Assembly: GCF_007988825.1 (NCBI RefSeq)
Contig: NZ_BJUW01000015.1
Coordinates: 1 to 64,000, forward strand
Source: Microbacterium aerolatum
GTDB taxonomy: Bacteria; Actinomycetota; Actinomycetes; Actinomycetales; Microbacteriaceae
Direction: 5' to 3'
Length of the DNA: 64,000 nucleotides
Of this stretch, positions 8,157 through 16,317 are shown one piece after another; position 1 is the first letter of the stretch, and each line of letters opens with the position of its first letter. Both the position numbers and the translations under genes were made by a program. The notes under the pieces are model-generated. The model ran no database searches. It was not told the origin of the DNA and was given only the letters and a program-made list of their open reading frames with translations.

Positions 8157-9224
8157 ATGGACTCCGACACTCTCCGCGCGGAGCGGTTGCGTTCACATCG
8201 GCTGACAGCGCCGGCGCGGTCTGCGATGGATGCTGCGCGCCACATGCTCGCAGTCCAGGCGCAGGAGTTCTGGGCCGGGCGCTGGGCGCTCGCCGCACGA
8301 ACGACCACGGCGCCGACGCTGCGGTCGGTGGACAGGCTCTTCAATCGTGGCGAGCTGGTCCGCGGCTGGACGCAGCGCGGCACCCTGCACATCGTCCCGT
8401 CCGAAGACCTCGCCTGGATGCTGAGCGTGACGGGGGAGCGGCAGCTGCGGATGGCCGCGCCGCGCTACCGAGAGCTCGGGCTCGGGCCGGACGAGCTTGC
8501 GACGGTGGAGCGGGTGCTGACGGGCGCACTGCACGGCGGCAACGCGATGATGCGGGCAGAGCTGTTCGCCGTGCTCGAGAACGCGAGCATCGACCCGACC
8601 GGCCAGCGCGGGCTTCATGCCGTGCAGCACCTCGCGCTGCGCGGCGTCCTCTGCCAGGGACCTGTGGTGCCGGGGCGAGGCGGCGCATCGCGCGAGCAGC
8701 TCTTTGTGCTCACACAGGAGTACATCCGAGCCTCCGCGTCACCGGCAGATCCTGCCGCGGAGATGTTCGCGCGCTACATCATCGGGCACGGCCCTGCGAC
8801 CGCCGAGGACTTCGCCTGGTGGGCCGGCGTCACGCTCGGCACCGCGCGCGCCGCGGCATCCGTCTCCGACGAACGCATCCACGAGGTCGACGAGGGCATG
8901 TTCGCCGCACGCACGCGGCCACGACGCAGTCCCCGCGCGGCGTCGGTCGTCGCGCTCGGCCCGTTCGAGGAGTACTACATCTCGTACCAGGACCGCACCG
9001 TCGCCTGCACGTCGGAGCATCTGGCCGCCGTGGGGCCGGGCAAGAACGGCATGGTGCGCCCGATCCTCCTCGCCGACGGCGTCGTCGTCGGCACATGGCG
9101 GCACTCCACCGCCATCGGGCGGCACACCGACGATCCGGTGCCCGAGCTGTTCGCGCCCGGGGCCGCGTCAGACGAAGACGTCGCGGCCGCGCTCGACCGG
9201 TACGCGGCGTTCATCACCGGGTGA
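8157..9224 (+). CDS. HTH_42 winged-helix protein, AlkZ-like (putative DNA glycosylase)
   Basis: A 355-residue protein of the HTH_42 (winged-helix DNA-binding) superfamily, the family of the DNA glycosylases AlkZ and YcaQ/AlkX. Near residues 34-36 it has Q-A-Q (LAVQAQEFW), the place and pattern of the catalytic Q-x-Q motif of AlkZ, an interstrand-crosslink and azinomycin-adduct glycosylase of Streptomyces. The hallmark WTQRGTLHIV follows. The ATG at 8157 has AGGA 6 nt upstream; an earlier in-frame ATG would add 30 low-complexity residues. Activity on DNA is inferred. It is convergent with the RamB-like gene, separated by 12 bp. Confidence 0.82.
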   Translation: MDSDTLRAERLRSHRLTAPARSAMDAARHMLAVQAQEFWAGRWALAARTTTAPTLRSVDRLFNRGELVRGWTQRGTLHIVPSEDLAWMLSVTGERQLRMAAPRYRELGLGPDELATVERVLTGALHGGNAMMRAELFAVLENASIDPTGQRGLHAVQHLALRGVLCQGPVVPGRGGASREQLFVLTQEYIRASASPADPAAEMFARYIIGHGPATAEDFAWWAGVTLGTARAAASVSDERIHEVDEGMFAARTRPRRSPRAASVVALGPFEEYYISYQDRTVACTSEHLAAVGPGKNGMVRPILLADGVVVGTWRHSTAIGRHTDDPVPELFAPGAASDEDVAAALDRYAAFITG

Positions 9225-9236
9225 CGAGGCGCCGAC

Positions 9237-10682
9237 TCACTTCTCGTGCGCGTGCCGGTCGAGGAACGCGTACACCTCGCTGTCGTCGACGCCCGGGAAC
9301 GCTCCGCGGGGGAGCGGCGAGAACATGTGCGTGTGCACGCGCGCGCTCGGCCACGAGCGACCGGCCCACTGCCCGGCGAGGTCCGGCGCCGGTCGGCGGC
9401 AGCACGCCTCATCCGGGCAGGTCGACACCGCGCGGTCCGAGGTCTCGCGTCCGCGCCACCATCGGGCGTCGTCGAACGGCACCCCGACTGTGACCGAGTA
9501 CTCGCCGTCGCTGCCCGAGCCGGTCTGCGTCGCGCACCAGAACGTACCCGACGGCGTATCGGTGTACTGGTAACGCTCGGTGGTGCGGTTCTGCTGGGTG
9601 AACGCCGCCCGCGCCTGGAACTTGCGGCACACCGGCTGGCCCTCGACGGCGCCGGTGACATCCATCGGCAGCGGCAGGTCGTCGTTCTCGTAGACGCGCG
9701 TGATGGCGCCGGTCTCATCGACGCGCAGGAAGTGCAGCTTCATCCCGAGGTGCTCGGTCATCAGGTTGGTCATGCGCATGCCGGCCGCCTCGTGCGTCAC
9801 GCCGAACGCATCGCGGAAGTCCTCCACGGCGAGGTTGCGATCCTTCTTCGCCTGCTGCAGGAACGCCACCCCGGCCGTCTCGGGGATCAGGCAGGCAGCG
9901 GCGAAGTAGTTGATCTCGAGCCGCTGCTGCAGGAAGTCCGCGTAGTCGGTCGGTGGGGTGTGCCCGAGCAATCGGTGCGCCATCGCCTGCAGCGCCATCG
10001 ACCGCAGGCCGTGCCCACCGGGGATGGATGCCGGCGGCAGATAGATCCTGCTGTTCTCCAGATCCGTGACCGAGCGGGTCGAGTGCGGCAGGTCGTTCAC
10101 GTAGATCAGCTCGAACCCGAGCTTCTCGGCCATGATGATCACCGTGCGGTGCGTGAGCGCCCCCGACACGTGCCCCGCGGCCTTCAGATGCTTCTCGGCG
10201 AGCTTCTCGATGTCGCCGATGTAGTTGTTCTGCGCGCGCATGCGCAGCCGGAGCTCGGTGTTCGCGCGACGCGCCTCCTCCGGCGTCGCGATGGCCTCGC
10301 GCTCGCGCCGCTGCAGCTCGCGATGGAGCCCCAGGATCGCCTCGATCGTCTCGTCGGGCATGCCCTTGGACACGCGCACCGGAGTGATGCCGAGCTGCCG
10401 GAACACCGGACTGGCCTGCGCCGTCTCGAGCTCGATCTCCAGTGCCGCGCGGCGGTTCGGCGGCTCGCCGGAGATGAGATCGGCGACCTCGGTGCCCGTG
10501 GCTGTCGCTATCGCCTGCAGCAGGGAGAGTTTGGGCTCGCGCTTGCCGTTCTCGATCAGGCTGAGCTGCGAACCGGCGACTCCGACCTTCGCGCCGAGCT
10601 CATCGAGAGTGAAGCCCTGAGCCACACGATGGTGACGGATGCGATGACCGAGAGTCGTGAGGTGGATGCCGGAGCTGCTCAT
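9237..10682 (-). CDS. RamB/ScfR-family regulator (XRE HTH + IrrE-like domain)
   Basis: About 481 residues. An N-terminal Cro/CI helix-turn-helix (about 10-65, with LDELGAKVGVAGSQLSLIE) is followed by an IrrE-like region around 200-290 and a cysteine-rich C-terminal ScfR domain (CRKF, FWCATQ, CPDEACCRR). The architecture matches short-chain fatty-acyl-CoA regulators and RamB, the acetate-metabolism regulator of corynebacteria and mycobacteria. The zinc motif of true IrrE peptidases is degenerate here (AHRLLGH), so peptidase activity is unlikely. The ATG at 10682 is used; a GTG nine codons earlier lies inside an 18-bp palindrome and has no ribosome site, although the AAGGA at the chosen ATG is very close. 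It is divergent from pckG. Confidence 0.88.
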   Translation of the reverse strand: MSSSGIHLTTLGHRIRHHRVAQGFTLDELGAKVGVAGSQLSLIENGKREPKLSLLQAIATATGTEVADLISGEPPNRRAALEIELETAQASPVFRQLGITPVRVSKGMPDETIEAILGLHRELQRREREAIATPEEARRANTELRLRMRAQNNYIGDIEKLAEKHLKAAGHVSGALTHRTVIIMAEKLGFELIYVNDLPHSTRSVTDLENSRIYLPPASIPGGHGLRSMALQAMAHRLLGHTPPTDYADFLQQRLEINYFAAACLIPETAGVAFLQQAKKDRNLAVEDFRDAFGVTHEAAGMRMTNLMTEHLGMKLHFLRVDETGAITRVYENDDLPLPMDVTGAVEGQPVCRKFQARAAFTQQNRTTERYQYTDTPSGTFWCATQTGSGSDGEYSVTVGVPFDDARWWRGRETSDRAVSTCPDEACCRRPAPDLAGQWAGRSWPSARVHTHMFSPLPRGAFPGVDDSEVYAFLDRHAHEK

Positions 10683-10697
10683 TCCTTGAGCATAGCG

Positions 10698-10715
10698 AAA
10701 GAAATGCACTTCTTT
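10698..10715. promoter_or_regulatory. Near-perfect palindrome, candidate operator between ramB-like gene and pckG
   Basis: The 18-bp sequence AAAGAAATGCACTTCTTT is an inverted repeat with one mismatched pair around a central TGCA. It lies 15 bp upstream of the regulator's start and about 98 bp upstream of the pckG start. RamB-type regulators recognise A/T-flanked TGCA-containing sites and often autoregulate. Binding by the adjacent regulator is an inference. Confidence 0.6.
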
Positions 10716-10812
10716 AGCGCGGATCTGGCCGAAAGCGCGGCGGTTGGTTCCACAGAATGGATGCAGACACCGATCTCTTCGATCTCAATCTCGTCGATCT
10801 CAAGGAGCAGTC

Positions 10813-12678
10813 ATGGCTATGGTCGAGACCTTCACCCCTCGCGTTCCCGCAGTCAGCGCAGTGCGAGCCCTGGGCGCGGCTCCGACGTATGACACCGCAG
10901 CGATGGCGGAGCTCAAGGCCTGGGTCGAAGAGATCCGCGAGCTCACCCAGCCCGCCGACGTGCACTGGGTCGACGGCTCGGCCGCCGAGAACGACGCCCT
11001 GCTGCGCGGCCTCGTCGACGAGGGCAAGCTCATCAAGCTGAACCCAGAGTGGCGCCCCGGCTCCTACCTCGCACGTTCGCACCCGAGCGATGTCGCCCGC
11101 ACCGAGGCGCGCACGTTCATCGCCTCCGAGCAGGAGAAGGATGCCGGCCCCACCAACAACTGGGCCGACCCGAGCGATATGCGCGCGAAGATGACCGAGA
11201 TCTTCGAGGGCTCGATGCGCGGCCGCACGATGTACGTCGTGCCGTTCTCGATGGGCGCCGTCGGCGGCCCGCTCTCGCACATCGGTGTCCAGATCACCGA
11301 CAGCGCCTACGCCGTGGCATCCATCGGCATCATGACCCGCGTCGGCGACGCGGTCACCCGCCAGATCGCCGAGGGCGCCCCGTGGGTCAAGACGGTCCAC
11401 TCGGTCGGCGCTCCGCTCTCACCCGGCGCGGCGGATGTCGAGTGGCCCTGTAACGACGACAAGTACATCGTGCACTTCCCCGACACCCTCGAGGTCTACT
11501 CGTACGGCTCGGGCTACGGGGGCAACGCCATCCTCGCCAAGAAGTGCTTCGCGCTGCGCATCGCCTCGGTGATCGCCCGCGACGAGGGCTGGCTCGCCGA
11601 GCACATGCTGCTGATCCGGGTCATCGACCCCGCGGGCAAGGCCTACCACGTAGCCGCGGCGTTCCCCTCGGCATGCGGCAAGACGAACCTCGCGATGCTG
11701 CGCCCGACGATCCCCGGCTGGAAGGTCGAGACGCTCGGCGACGACATCGCCTGGATCCGGCCCGGTGAGGACGGCCGCATGTGGGCCATCAATCCCGAGG
11801 CGGGCTTCTTCGGAGTCGCACCCGGCACCGGCGAGTCGACCAACGTCACCGCGATCGAGACGCTGTGGGGGAACACGATCTTCACCAACGTCGCGCTGCG
11901 CCCCGACGGCGACGTGTGGTGGGAGGGGCTGACCGACACCCCGCCGGCGAACCTGATCGACTGGGAGGGCAACGACTGGACGCCCGACTCGGGCCGCCCC
12001 GCCGCGCACCCGAACTCGCGCTTCACCGTTTCTGCCGCGCAGTGCCCGCAGATCTCGGAGGACTGGGAAGAGGCGGTCCCGCTCGACGTCATCCTGTTCG
12101 GCGGGCGCCGCGCAAGCAACGTCCCGCTGGTCGTCGAGGCCACCGACTGGACGCACGGCGTCTTCCTCGGCTCGACGATCTCCTCGGAGCGCACTGCTGC
12201 TGCTGAGGGCACAGTCGGCGAGCTGCGCCGCGACCCGTTCGCGATGCTGCCGTTCTGCGGCTACAACATGGGCGACTACTTCGCCCACTGGCTCAAAGTC
12301 GGCCGCGAGCTGCGCTTCGACCGCGCGCCGCGCATCTTCCAGGTCAACTGGTTCCGCCGCGGATCGGACGGGCGTTTCCTGTGGCCCGGCTTCGGCGACA
12401 ACGCGCGTGTCATCGACTGGATCATCCGCCGCATCAGCGGCGAGGTCGCAGCCGTCGACAGCCCGATCGGACGCCTGCCGCTGACCGCGGACCTCAACCT
12501 CGACGGCATCGACGTCCCAGCGGAGGACCTCGAGGAGCTCTTCGCCGTCGACCCCGCCGCGTGGGCGCAGGAGGCCGAGTCGACCGAGGCGTTCTATGAC
12601 ACCTTCGGCGACACGCTGCCGGCAGCTCTTCGCACCGAGCTCGCCTCGCTGCGCTACCGACTCGCGCAGGCGCAGTAA
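10813..12678 (+). CDS. pckG: Phosphoenolpyruvate carboxykinase (GTP)
   Basis: A 621-residue GTP-dependent PEP carboxykinase, which makes PEP from oxaloacetate and GTP: the first committed step of gluconeogenesis from TCA intermediates. The P-loop with the hyperreactive cysteine, [13 protein letters not shown], is near residue 285. The metal-binding LGDDIAWI follows, and [10 protein letters not shown] lies near residue 480. The length matches GTP-type PCK (about 610-620 aa), not the shorter ATP type. The ATG at 10813 has AAGGAG 5 nt upstream. It is divergent from the RamB-like regulator, with a palindrome in between, so carbon-source control is likely. Confidence 0.97.
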   Translation: MAMVETFTPRVPAVSAVRALGAAPTYDTAAMAELKAWVEEIRELTQPADVHWVDGSAAENDALLRGLVDEGKLIKLNPEWRPGSYLARSHPSDVARTEARTFIASEQEKDAGPTNNWADPSDMRAKMTEIFEGSMRGRTMYVVPFSMGAVGGPLSHIGVQITDSAYAVASIGIMTRVGDAVTRQIAEGAPWVKTVHSVGAPLSPGAADVEWPCNDDKYIVHFPDTLEVYSYGSGYGGNAILAKKCFALRIASVIARDEGWLAEHMLLIRVIDPAGKAYHVAAAFPSACGKTNLAMLRPTIPGWKVETLGDDIAWIRPGEDGRMWAINPEAGFFGVAPGTGESTNVTAIETLWGNTIFTNVALRPDGDVWWEGLTDTPPANLIDWEGNDWTPDSGRPAAHPNSRFTVSAAQCPQISEDWEEAVPLDVILFGGRRASNVPLVVEATDWTHGVFLGSTISSERTAAAEGTVGELRRDPFAMLPFCGYNMGDYFAHWLKVGRELRFDRAPRIFQVNWFRRGSDGRFLWPGFGDNARVIDWIIRRISGEVAAVDSPIGRLPLTADLNLDGIDVPAEDLEELFAVDPAAWAQEAESTEAFYDTFGDTLPAALRTELASLRYRLAQAQ

Positions 12679-12695
12679 GCGCCGCGCAACAGACC

Positions 12696-12757
12696 CGCGG
12701 CGGCGGGATGGCAGGGACAGACCCATGGCTGAGTGGTCCCGCCATCCTGCCGCCGCG
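12696..12757 (+). terminator. Inverted repeat after pckG
   Basis: Two arms of about 21 nt (12696-12717 and 12737-12757) can pair with two mismatches or wobbles across a 19-nt loop. It starts 17 bp after the pckG stop. There is no T-run, so it is either a structure-only terminator or 3' end stabiliser, or one of the small palindromic repeats scattered here. Confidence 0.5.
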
Positions 12758-12848
12758 AGATGACCGGGCCTGTCCCGTTCTGCTGACGTTTCGGGGGAAT
12801 CAGTCTGCGGATCGGGACAGCGTCCGTACCTCTGCCCGCACGAACCCC

Positions 12849-12943
12849 GCGTGTCGTTGAGCCGCACCGCGCCGGTCACCCCGCGGGTCGTTGAGCGAAC
12901 GAAGTGAGACGAAACGGGTTGAGCGAGCGAAGCGAGTCGAAAC
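12849..12943. repeat. Dispersed REP-like repeat (GTCGTTGAGCGA family)
   Basis: A full copy at 12882-12943 contains CGGGTCGTTGAGCGAACG followed by GAGACGAAACGGGTTGAGCG; a partial copy starts at 12849. Related copies stand at 28589-28800 and 52534-52560. All are intergenic. Apart from these and the inverted repeat above, nothing else is seen between pckG and the ABC transporter gene. Confidence 0.75.
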
Positions 12944-12964
12944 CGCCTCTGCCCCGCGCCCTCG

Positions 12965-14896
12965 CTACGCCAGCAGCTGATGCCGGGCAAGATCCCGGTA
13001 CAGCGGCACCTGCTCGATGAGCTCGGCGTGCGTACCGCTGCCGACGACCTCTCCGGCCTCCAGCACGATGATGCGGTCGCTGTCGACCACCGTCGACAGC
13101 CGGTGCGCGATCACCACGAGCGTGCGGTCGGCGGAGACGGCGTCGATCGCCTCGCGCATGCGCTGCTCGTTCACACCGTCGAGCGATGACGTCGACTCGT
13201 CCAGCAGCAGGATCGGCGCCTCGGTCAGCAGCGCCCGCGCGATCGCGAGCCGCTGGCGCTCACCGCCCGACAGCATGACGCCGTCCTCGCCGACCGGCGT
13301 CTCGAGGCCGAGCGGTCCGCGCTCCAGCACGTCGCCCAGGTTCACTGCCCTCAGTACGCGCTCGCAGTCGGCGTCCGTGGCGTCGGGGGAGGCCAGCCGC
13401 AGGTTGTCGGCGAGCGTGCCGGCCAGCGTCGGAGCATCCTGCTCGACGTAGCCGAACTGCGCGCGCAACTCGGCGCGCGGGTAGGTGCGGATGTCACTGC
13501 CGGCCAGGCGGATCGAACCGCCGGTCGGGTCGTAGAACCGCTCGATGAGAGACAGGATCGTGCTCTTGCCGGCGCCGCTCGGTCCGACCAGGGCAACCCG
13601 TGCTCCGCGCGGAACCTCGAACGACACGCCACGAAGCACATTCTGGTCGGGCCGGGTCTCGGCATCCACCGCTTCCTCGGCGCGCTCGAGGTGAGCGTCG
13701 ATGAGAAGGCTGCGTGCCTCGTTCGCGGCGGCCTCGCGCGCGGCGATCACGGTGTCGGGATAGCGGAACCGCACGTCGTGGAACGACAGTGCCGGCACCA
13801 GTCCGGTCCCTGTCGCCGCTACTCCGGCCCCTGAGCCTGTCGAAGGGCCGGACGCCTCGCGAACGGCAGCCGCGATCGCGGCATCCTCCTGATCCTCGGT
13901 CGGCAGGTCCAGCACCTCCTGGATGCGGCCGAGCGCACCGAGTGCCTGGTTCACCGAGGTGATCGCGCCGATGGTCGTCGCCAGCGGCATGAGCATCATG
14001 AACAGGAACATCACGAACGTGATGAGCGAGGCCACGGTGATGGCGCCTGCGGCGACGCGGAAGCCGCCGACGCCGAGAACCGCGAGCAACGACAGCTGCA
14101 GGGCGACGCCGGAGATCGGCACCACGAGCGCGGAGACCTTGGCGATGCGCACGCCGAGGCCGTAGGCGTCGCGGGCGAGTCCCGAGACGGCATCCGTCTC
14201 ACGCTCGGTCGCACCCGACGCGCGCACGGTGCGGATGGAGCCGACCGCGCGCTCGACGGCGGATGACAGCTCGCCGACCTTGACCTGCTGTGCGCTCGAG
14301 GCGGTGCGGATCCGGCCCCCGAGCAGAACGACGACGGCGAGCGAGACTCCCACGACCACCACGATGATCAGCAGCAGGATCGGGTCGATGATGAGCATCG
14401 CGATCAGCGCGCCGAGGAACATCAGGGCGCTGCCGACAGCATCCGCGAGTCCCTGGGTGAGCACGGCGTACAGCAGCGTCGTGTCGGTTCCCACGCGCGA
14501 GACGAGGTCACCGGTGCGCCGTGAGTCGAACTCGCGGATCGGCAGATGCAGGATGCGCGCGATCAGCTGACGGCGGCTGGAGTGCACGACGGCGGTGCCG
14601 GTGCGCTGCAGCAGGTAGTGCTGATACCCGGAGATCACGGACGAGATGATCACGAAGCTGACCAGCGCCCAGACCAAGAGGCCCAGCGTGTCGCCGGCCT
14701 GGACCGAGACGATCACCTGACCTACCAGCAGCGGCTGCACGAGTGAGGTCGCGGCGCCGATGACGCTGAGCACGGCGACGATGATCAGTGTGCGCTTGTG
14801 CTCGAACAGGAACGGGAGAAGCTGGCGGAAACTGGCGCGCGGACCATCCTGCGGCGCACCGCGTCCGCGGCGGCGGGTGGACGCCGTGCGAGACAT
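12965..14896 (-). CDS. ABC transporter, fused permease and ATPase (multidrug-exporter type)
   Basis: A 643-residue half-transporter. The membrane domain (about residues 25-330, six helices) is followed by a linker and the ATPase domain: Walker A GPSGAGKS near 450, signature LSGGERQRLAIARAL, Walker B ILLLDEST, and H-loop VIAHR. The organisation is that of homodimeric MsbA/LmrA-type exporters. The linker is unusual: residues SGPSTGSGAG are encoded by a copy of a dispersed 24-bp repeat (13826-13849) inserted in frame. The gene follows a small HTH gene after 27 bp on the same strand, so the two form an operon controlled from a doubled operator upstream. Substrate unknown. Confidence 0.92.
   Translation of the reverse strand: MSRTASTRRRGRGAPQDGPRASFRQLLPFLFEHKRTLIIVAVLSVIGAATSLVQPLLVGQVIVSVQAGDTLGLLVWALVSFVIISSVISGYQHYLLQRTGTAVVHSSRRQLIARILHLPIREFDSRRTGDLVSRVGTDTTLLYAVLTQGLADAVGSALMFLGALIAMLIIDPILLLIIVVVVGVSLAVVVLLGGRIRTASSAQQVKVGELSSAVERAVGSIRTVRASGATERETDAVSGLARDAYGLGVRIAKVSALVVPISGVALQLSLLAVLGVGGFRVAAGAITVASLITFVMFLFMMLMPLATTIGAITSVNQALGALGRIQEVLDLPTEDQEDAAIAAAVREASGPSTGSGAGVAATGTGLVPALSFHDVRFRYPDTVIAAREAAANEARSLLIDAHLERAEEAVDAETRPDQNVLRGVSFEVPRGARVALVGPSGAGKSTILSLIERFYDPTGGSIRLAGSDIRTYPRAELRAQFGYVEQDAPTLAGTLADNLRLASPDATDADCERVLRAVNLGDVLERGPLGLETPVGEDGVMLSGGERQRLAIARALLTEAPILLLDESTSSLDGVNEQRMREAIDAVSADRTLVVIAHRLSTVVDSDRIIVLEAGEVVGSGTHAELIEQVPLYRDLARHQLLA
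13826..13849 (-). repeat. CTTCGACAGGCTCAGGG repeat, in frame inside the ABC transporter gene
   Basis: A copy of a short dispersed repeat with core CTTCGACAGGCTCAGGG, flanked by GGCC on both sides, inside the interdomain linker of the ABC transporter. It is translated as GPSTGSGA. Other copies: 43413-43434, 56841-56862, 56875-56896, 61175-61196. Confidence 0.85.
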
Positions 14897-14923
14897 GCGA
14901 GACCTCGATCTGAAGAAAAGGGG

Positions 14924-15130
14924 TTACCTACGACCGTACTTCCTGTGGGCGGCCTGCTTGGTCACGCCGAGGGCGCTCGCGATGGCCTGCCAGGAATATC
15001 CGACCAGGCGGGCACGGCGGACCTGAGCCTCTTCGGTGCGCGCGAGGTCGCGACGGATGTCGGCGAGCCGGTGCAGTTCGGCGATCGGCTCGCCCTCGGG
15101 GTCGAGGTCCTGGGCGGTGTGAACGGTCAT
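14924..15130 (-). CDS. Small helix-turn-helix protein
   Basis: A 68-residue protein with a C-terminal helix-turn-helix (YSWQAIASALGVTKQAAHRKY, about 47-67) after a short charged helical region rich in glutamate and arginine. It resembles small actinobacterial HTH proteins with a sigma-factor- or AsnC-like recognition helix. The length and start are supported by the ATG at 15130, with an AGG about 10 nt upstream. That ribosome site overlaps the first of two identical-type palindromes (15135-15150 and 15162-15177), suggesting autoregulation. It leads an operon with the ABC exporter, so it may be that exporter's regulator. Function beyond DNA binding is unknown. Confidence 0.75.
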   Translation of the reverse strand: MTVHTAQDLDPEGEPIAELHRLADIRRDLARTEEAQVRRARLVGYSWQAIASALGVTKQAAHRKYGRR

Positions 15131-15134
15131 GAAA

Positions 15135-15177
15135 GTCAACCTATGTTGACGCAGCGCGGGTGTCAACACGCGTTGAC
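15135..15177. promoter_or_regulatory. Doubled operator GTCAAC-N4-GTTGAC
   Basis: Two perfect palindromes, GTCAACCTATGTTGAC (15135-15150) and GTCAACACGCGTTGAC (15162-15177), lie 27 bp apart centre to centre in the 73-bp region between the small HTH gene and ldcA. Both half-sites are conserved and only the 4-nt spacers differ, as expected for protein binding sites. The first covers the HTH gene's ribosome site. Confidence 0.8.
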
Positions 15178-15203
15178 GATCTGCCCGATGCCAGAATGGG
15201 CGG

Positions 15204-16235
15204 ATGCTGACACCGCCCAAGCTCGTTCCCGGGGATCGCGTCGCGATCCTCTCGCCCGCGTTCGCCGCTCCGGCCGTCGCGCCGGAGCTCCATGAGCAGG
15301 CGCTTCGCCGGCTGACGGAGCTGACCGGACTGATCCCGGTCGAGTACCCGACGACGCGGCAGCTGGATGCCTCGCCCGAGGCGCGCGCCGCAGACGTCAA
15401 CGCGGCGTTCGCCGATCCGAGCATCCGCGCGATCCTGGCGACGATCGGCGGCGATGACCAGATCCTCGTCATCCCGCACCTGGATGCCGCGCTCGCGCAG
15501 GCCGACCCCAAGCCGTTCGTCGGGTACAGCGACAACACGAACCTCCTGAACTGGCTGTGGGACCTCGGCATCCCCGGCTTCTACGGCGGATCCACCGCCG
15601 TGCACCTCGGGCCGGGGCCCGCCGTCGACGACGTGCACCTGCGGTCGCTGCGCGCGGCCCTGCTGGACGGCGGCGAGATCGAGCTGACCGAACCCGGCGA
15701 GTCCGAGGACGTCGGCAAGCGCTGGCAGGATCCCTGCGCGCTCACGGAGTACGGCCACCGCATCCCGACCGAACCGTGGACGTGGGCAGGGCCGCAGGCC
15801 CGTATCGAGGGCCGCACCTGGGGCGGCTGCCTCGAGGTCATCGACCAGCTCGCCCTCGCGGACCGGCTGCCGCCGGCATCCGATCTCGACGGCACGATCC
15901 TGCTCATCGAGACGAGCGAGGAGCGCCCCGCGGCACCCTGGGTCGGCCGCTGGATGCGGGGACTGGGAGAGCGCGGCATCCTCTCGGCCGTCGCCGGGCT
16001 CGTCGTCGCACGGCCGCCGGTCAGCGACTTCGACTTCCACCCGTCGCCGGCCGAGGCCGACGCGCTCCGCGCCGCACAGCGTGACGTCATCATCGAGACG
16101 GTCGCCCGCTACAACCCGGATGCCGTCACCTGCGTCGGCGTGCCGTTCGGGCACACCCGGCCGCAGTGGATCGTGCCCTACGGCGGGCAGATGGTCCTCG
16201 ACGGTGCGTCCCGAAAGGTGTTCGCCCGCTACTGA
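15204..16235 (+). CDS. S66-family LD-carboxypeptidase (LdcA/MccF-like)
   Basis: A 343-residue serine peptidase of family S66. The nucleophile elbow is GYSDNT near residue 113, the charge-relay region IETSEE is near residue 235, and the histidine is in PFGHTRPQ close to the C-terminus. The family includes muramoyltetrapeptide LD-carboxypeptidases (wall recycling) and MccF enzymes, which cleave microcin C-type aminoacyl-nucleotides. The length and the GYSDNTNLLNWLWDLG segment are nearer to the MccF-like branch, so self-immunity or detoxification is a real alternative. A -10-like CAGAAT lies 7 nt before the ATG, suggesting leaderless transcription. The doubled operator is directly upstream. Confidence 0.85.
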   Translation: MLTPPKLVPGDRVAILSPAFAAPAVAPELHEQALRRLTELTGLIPVEYPTTRQLDASPEARAADVNAAFADPSIRAILATIGGDDQILVIPHLDAALAQADPKPFVGYSDNTNLLNWLWDLGIPGFYGGSTAVHLGPGPAVDDVHLRSLRAALLDGGEIELTEPGESEDVGKRWQDPCALTEYGHRIPTEPWTWAGPQARIEGRTWGGCLEVIDQLALADRLPPASDLDGTILLIETSEERPAAPWVGRWMRGLGERGILSAVAGLVVARPPVSDFDFHPSPAEADALRAAQRDVIIETVARYNPDAVTCVGVPFGHTRPQWIVPYGGQMVLDGASRKVFARY

Positions 16236-16257
16236 CGCCGAGGCCCCCTCTGCACGT

Positions 16258-16297
16258 CGACGCCCCCTCGCAGCAGCGTCTGCACGAGGGGGCGTCG
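16258..16297. terminator. Bidirectional hairpin terminator between convergent genes
   Basis: A perfect 13-bp stem (16258-16270 with 16285-16297) and a 14-nt loop, between the S66 peptidase stop (16235) and the transporter stop (16318). Its position suits termination from both sides. There is no strong T-run. Confidence 0.7.
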
Positions 16298-16317
16298 AGG
16301 GGCTTCGACCGAGGTGC

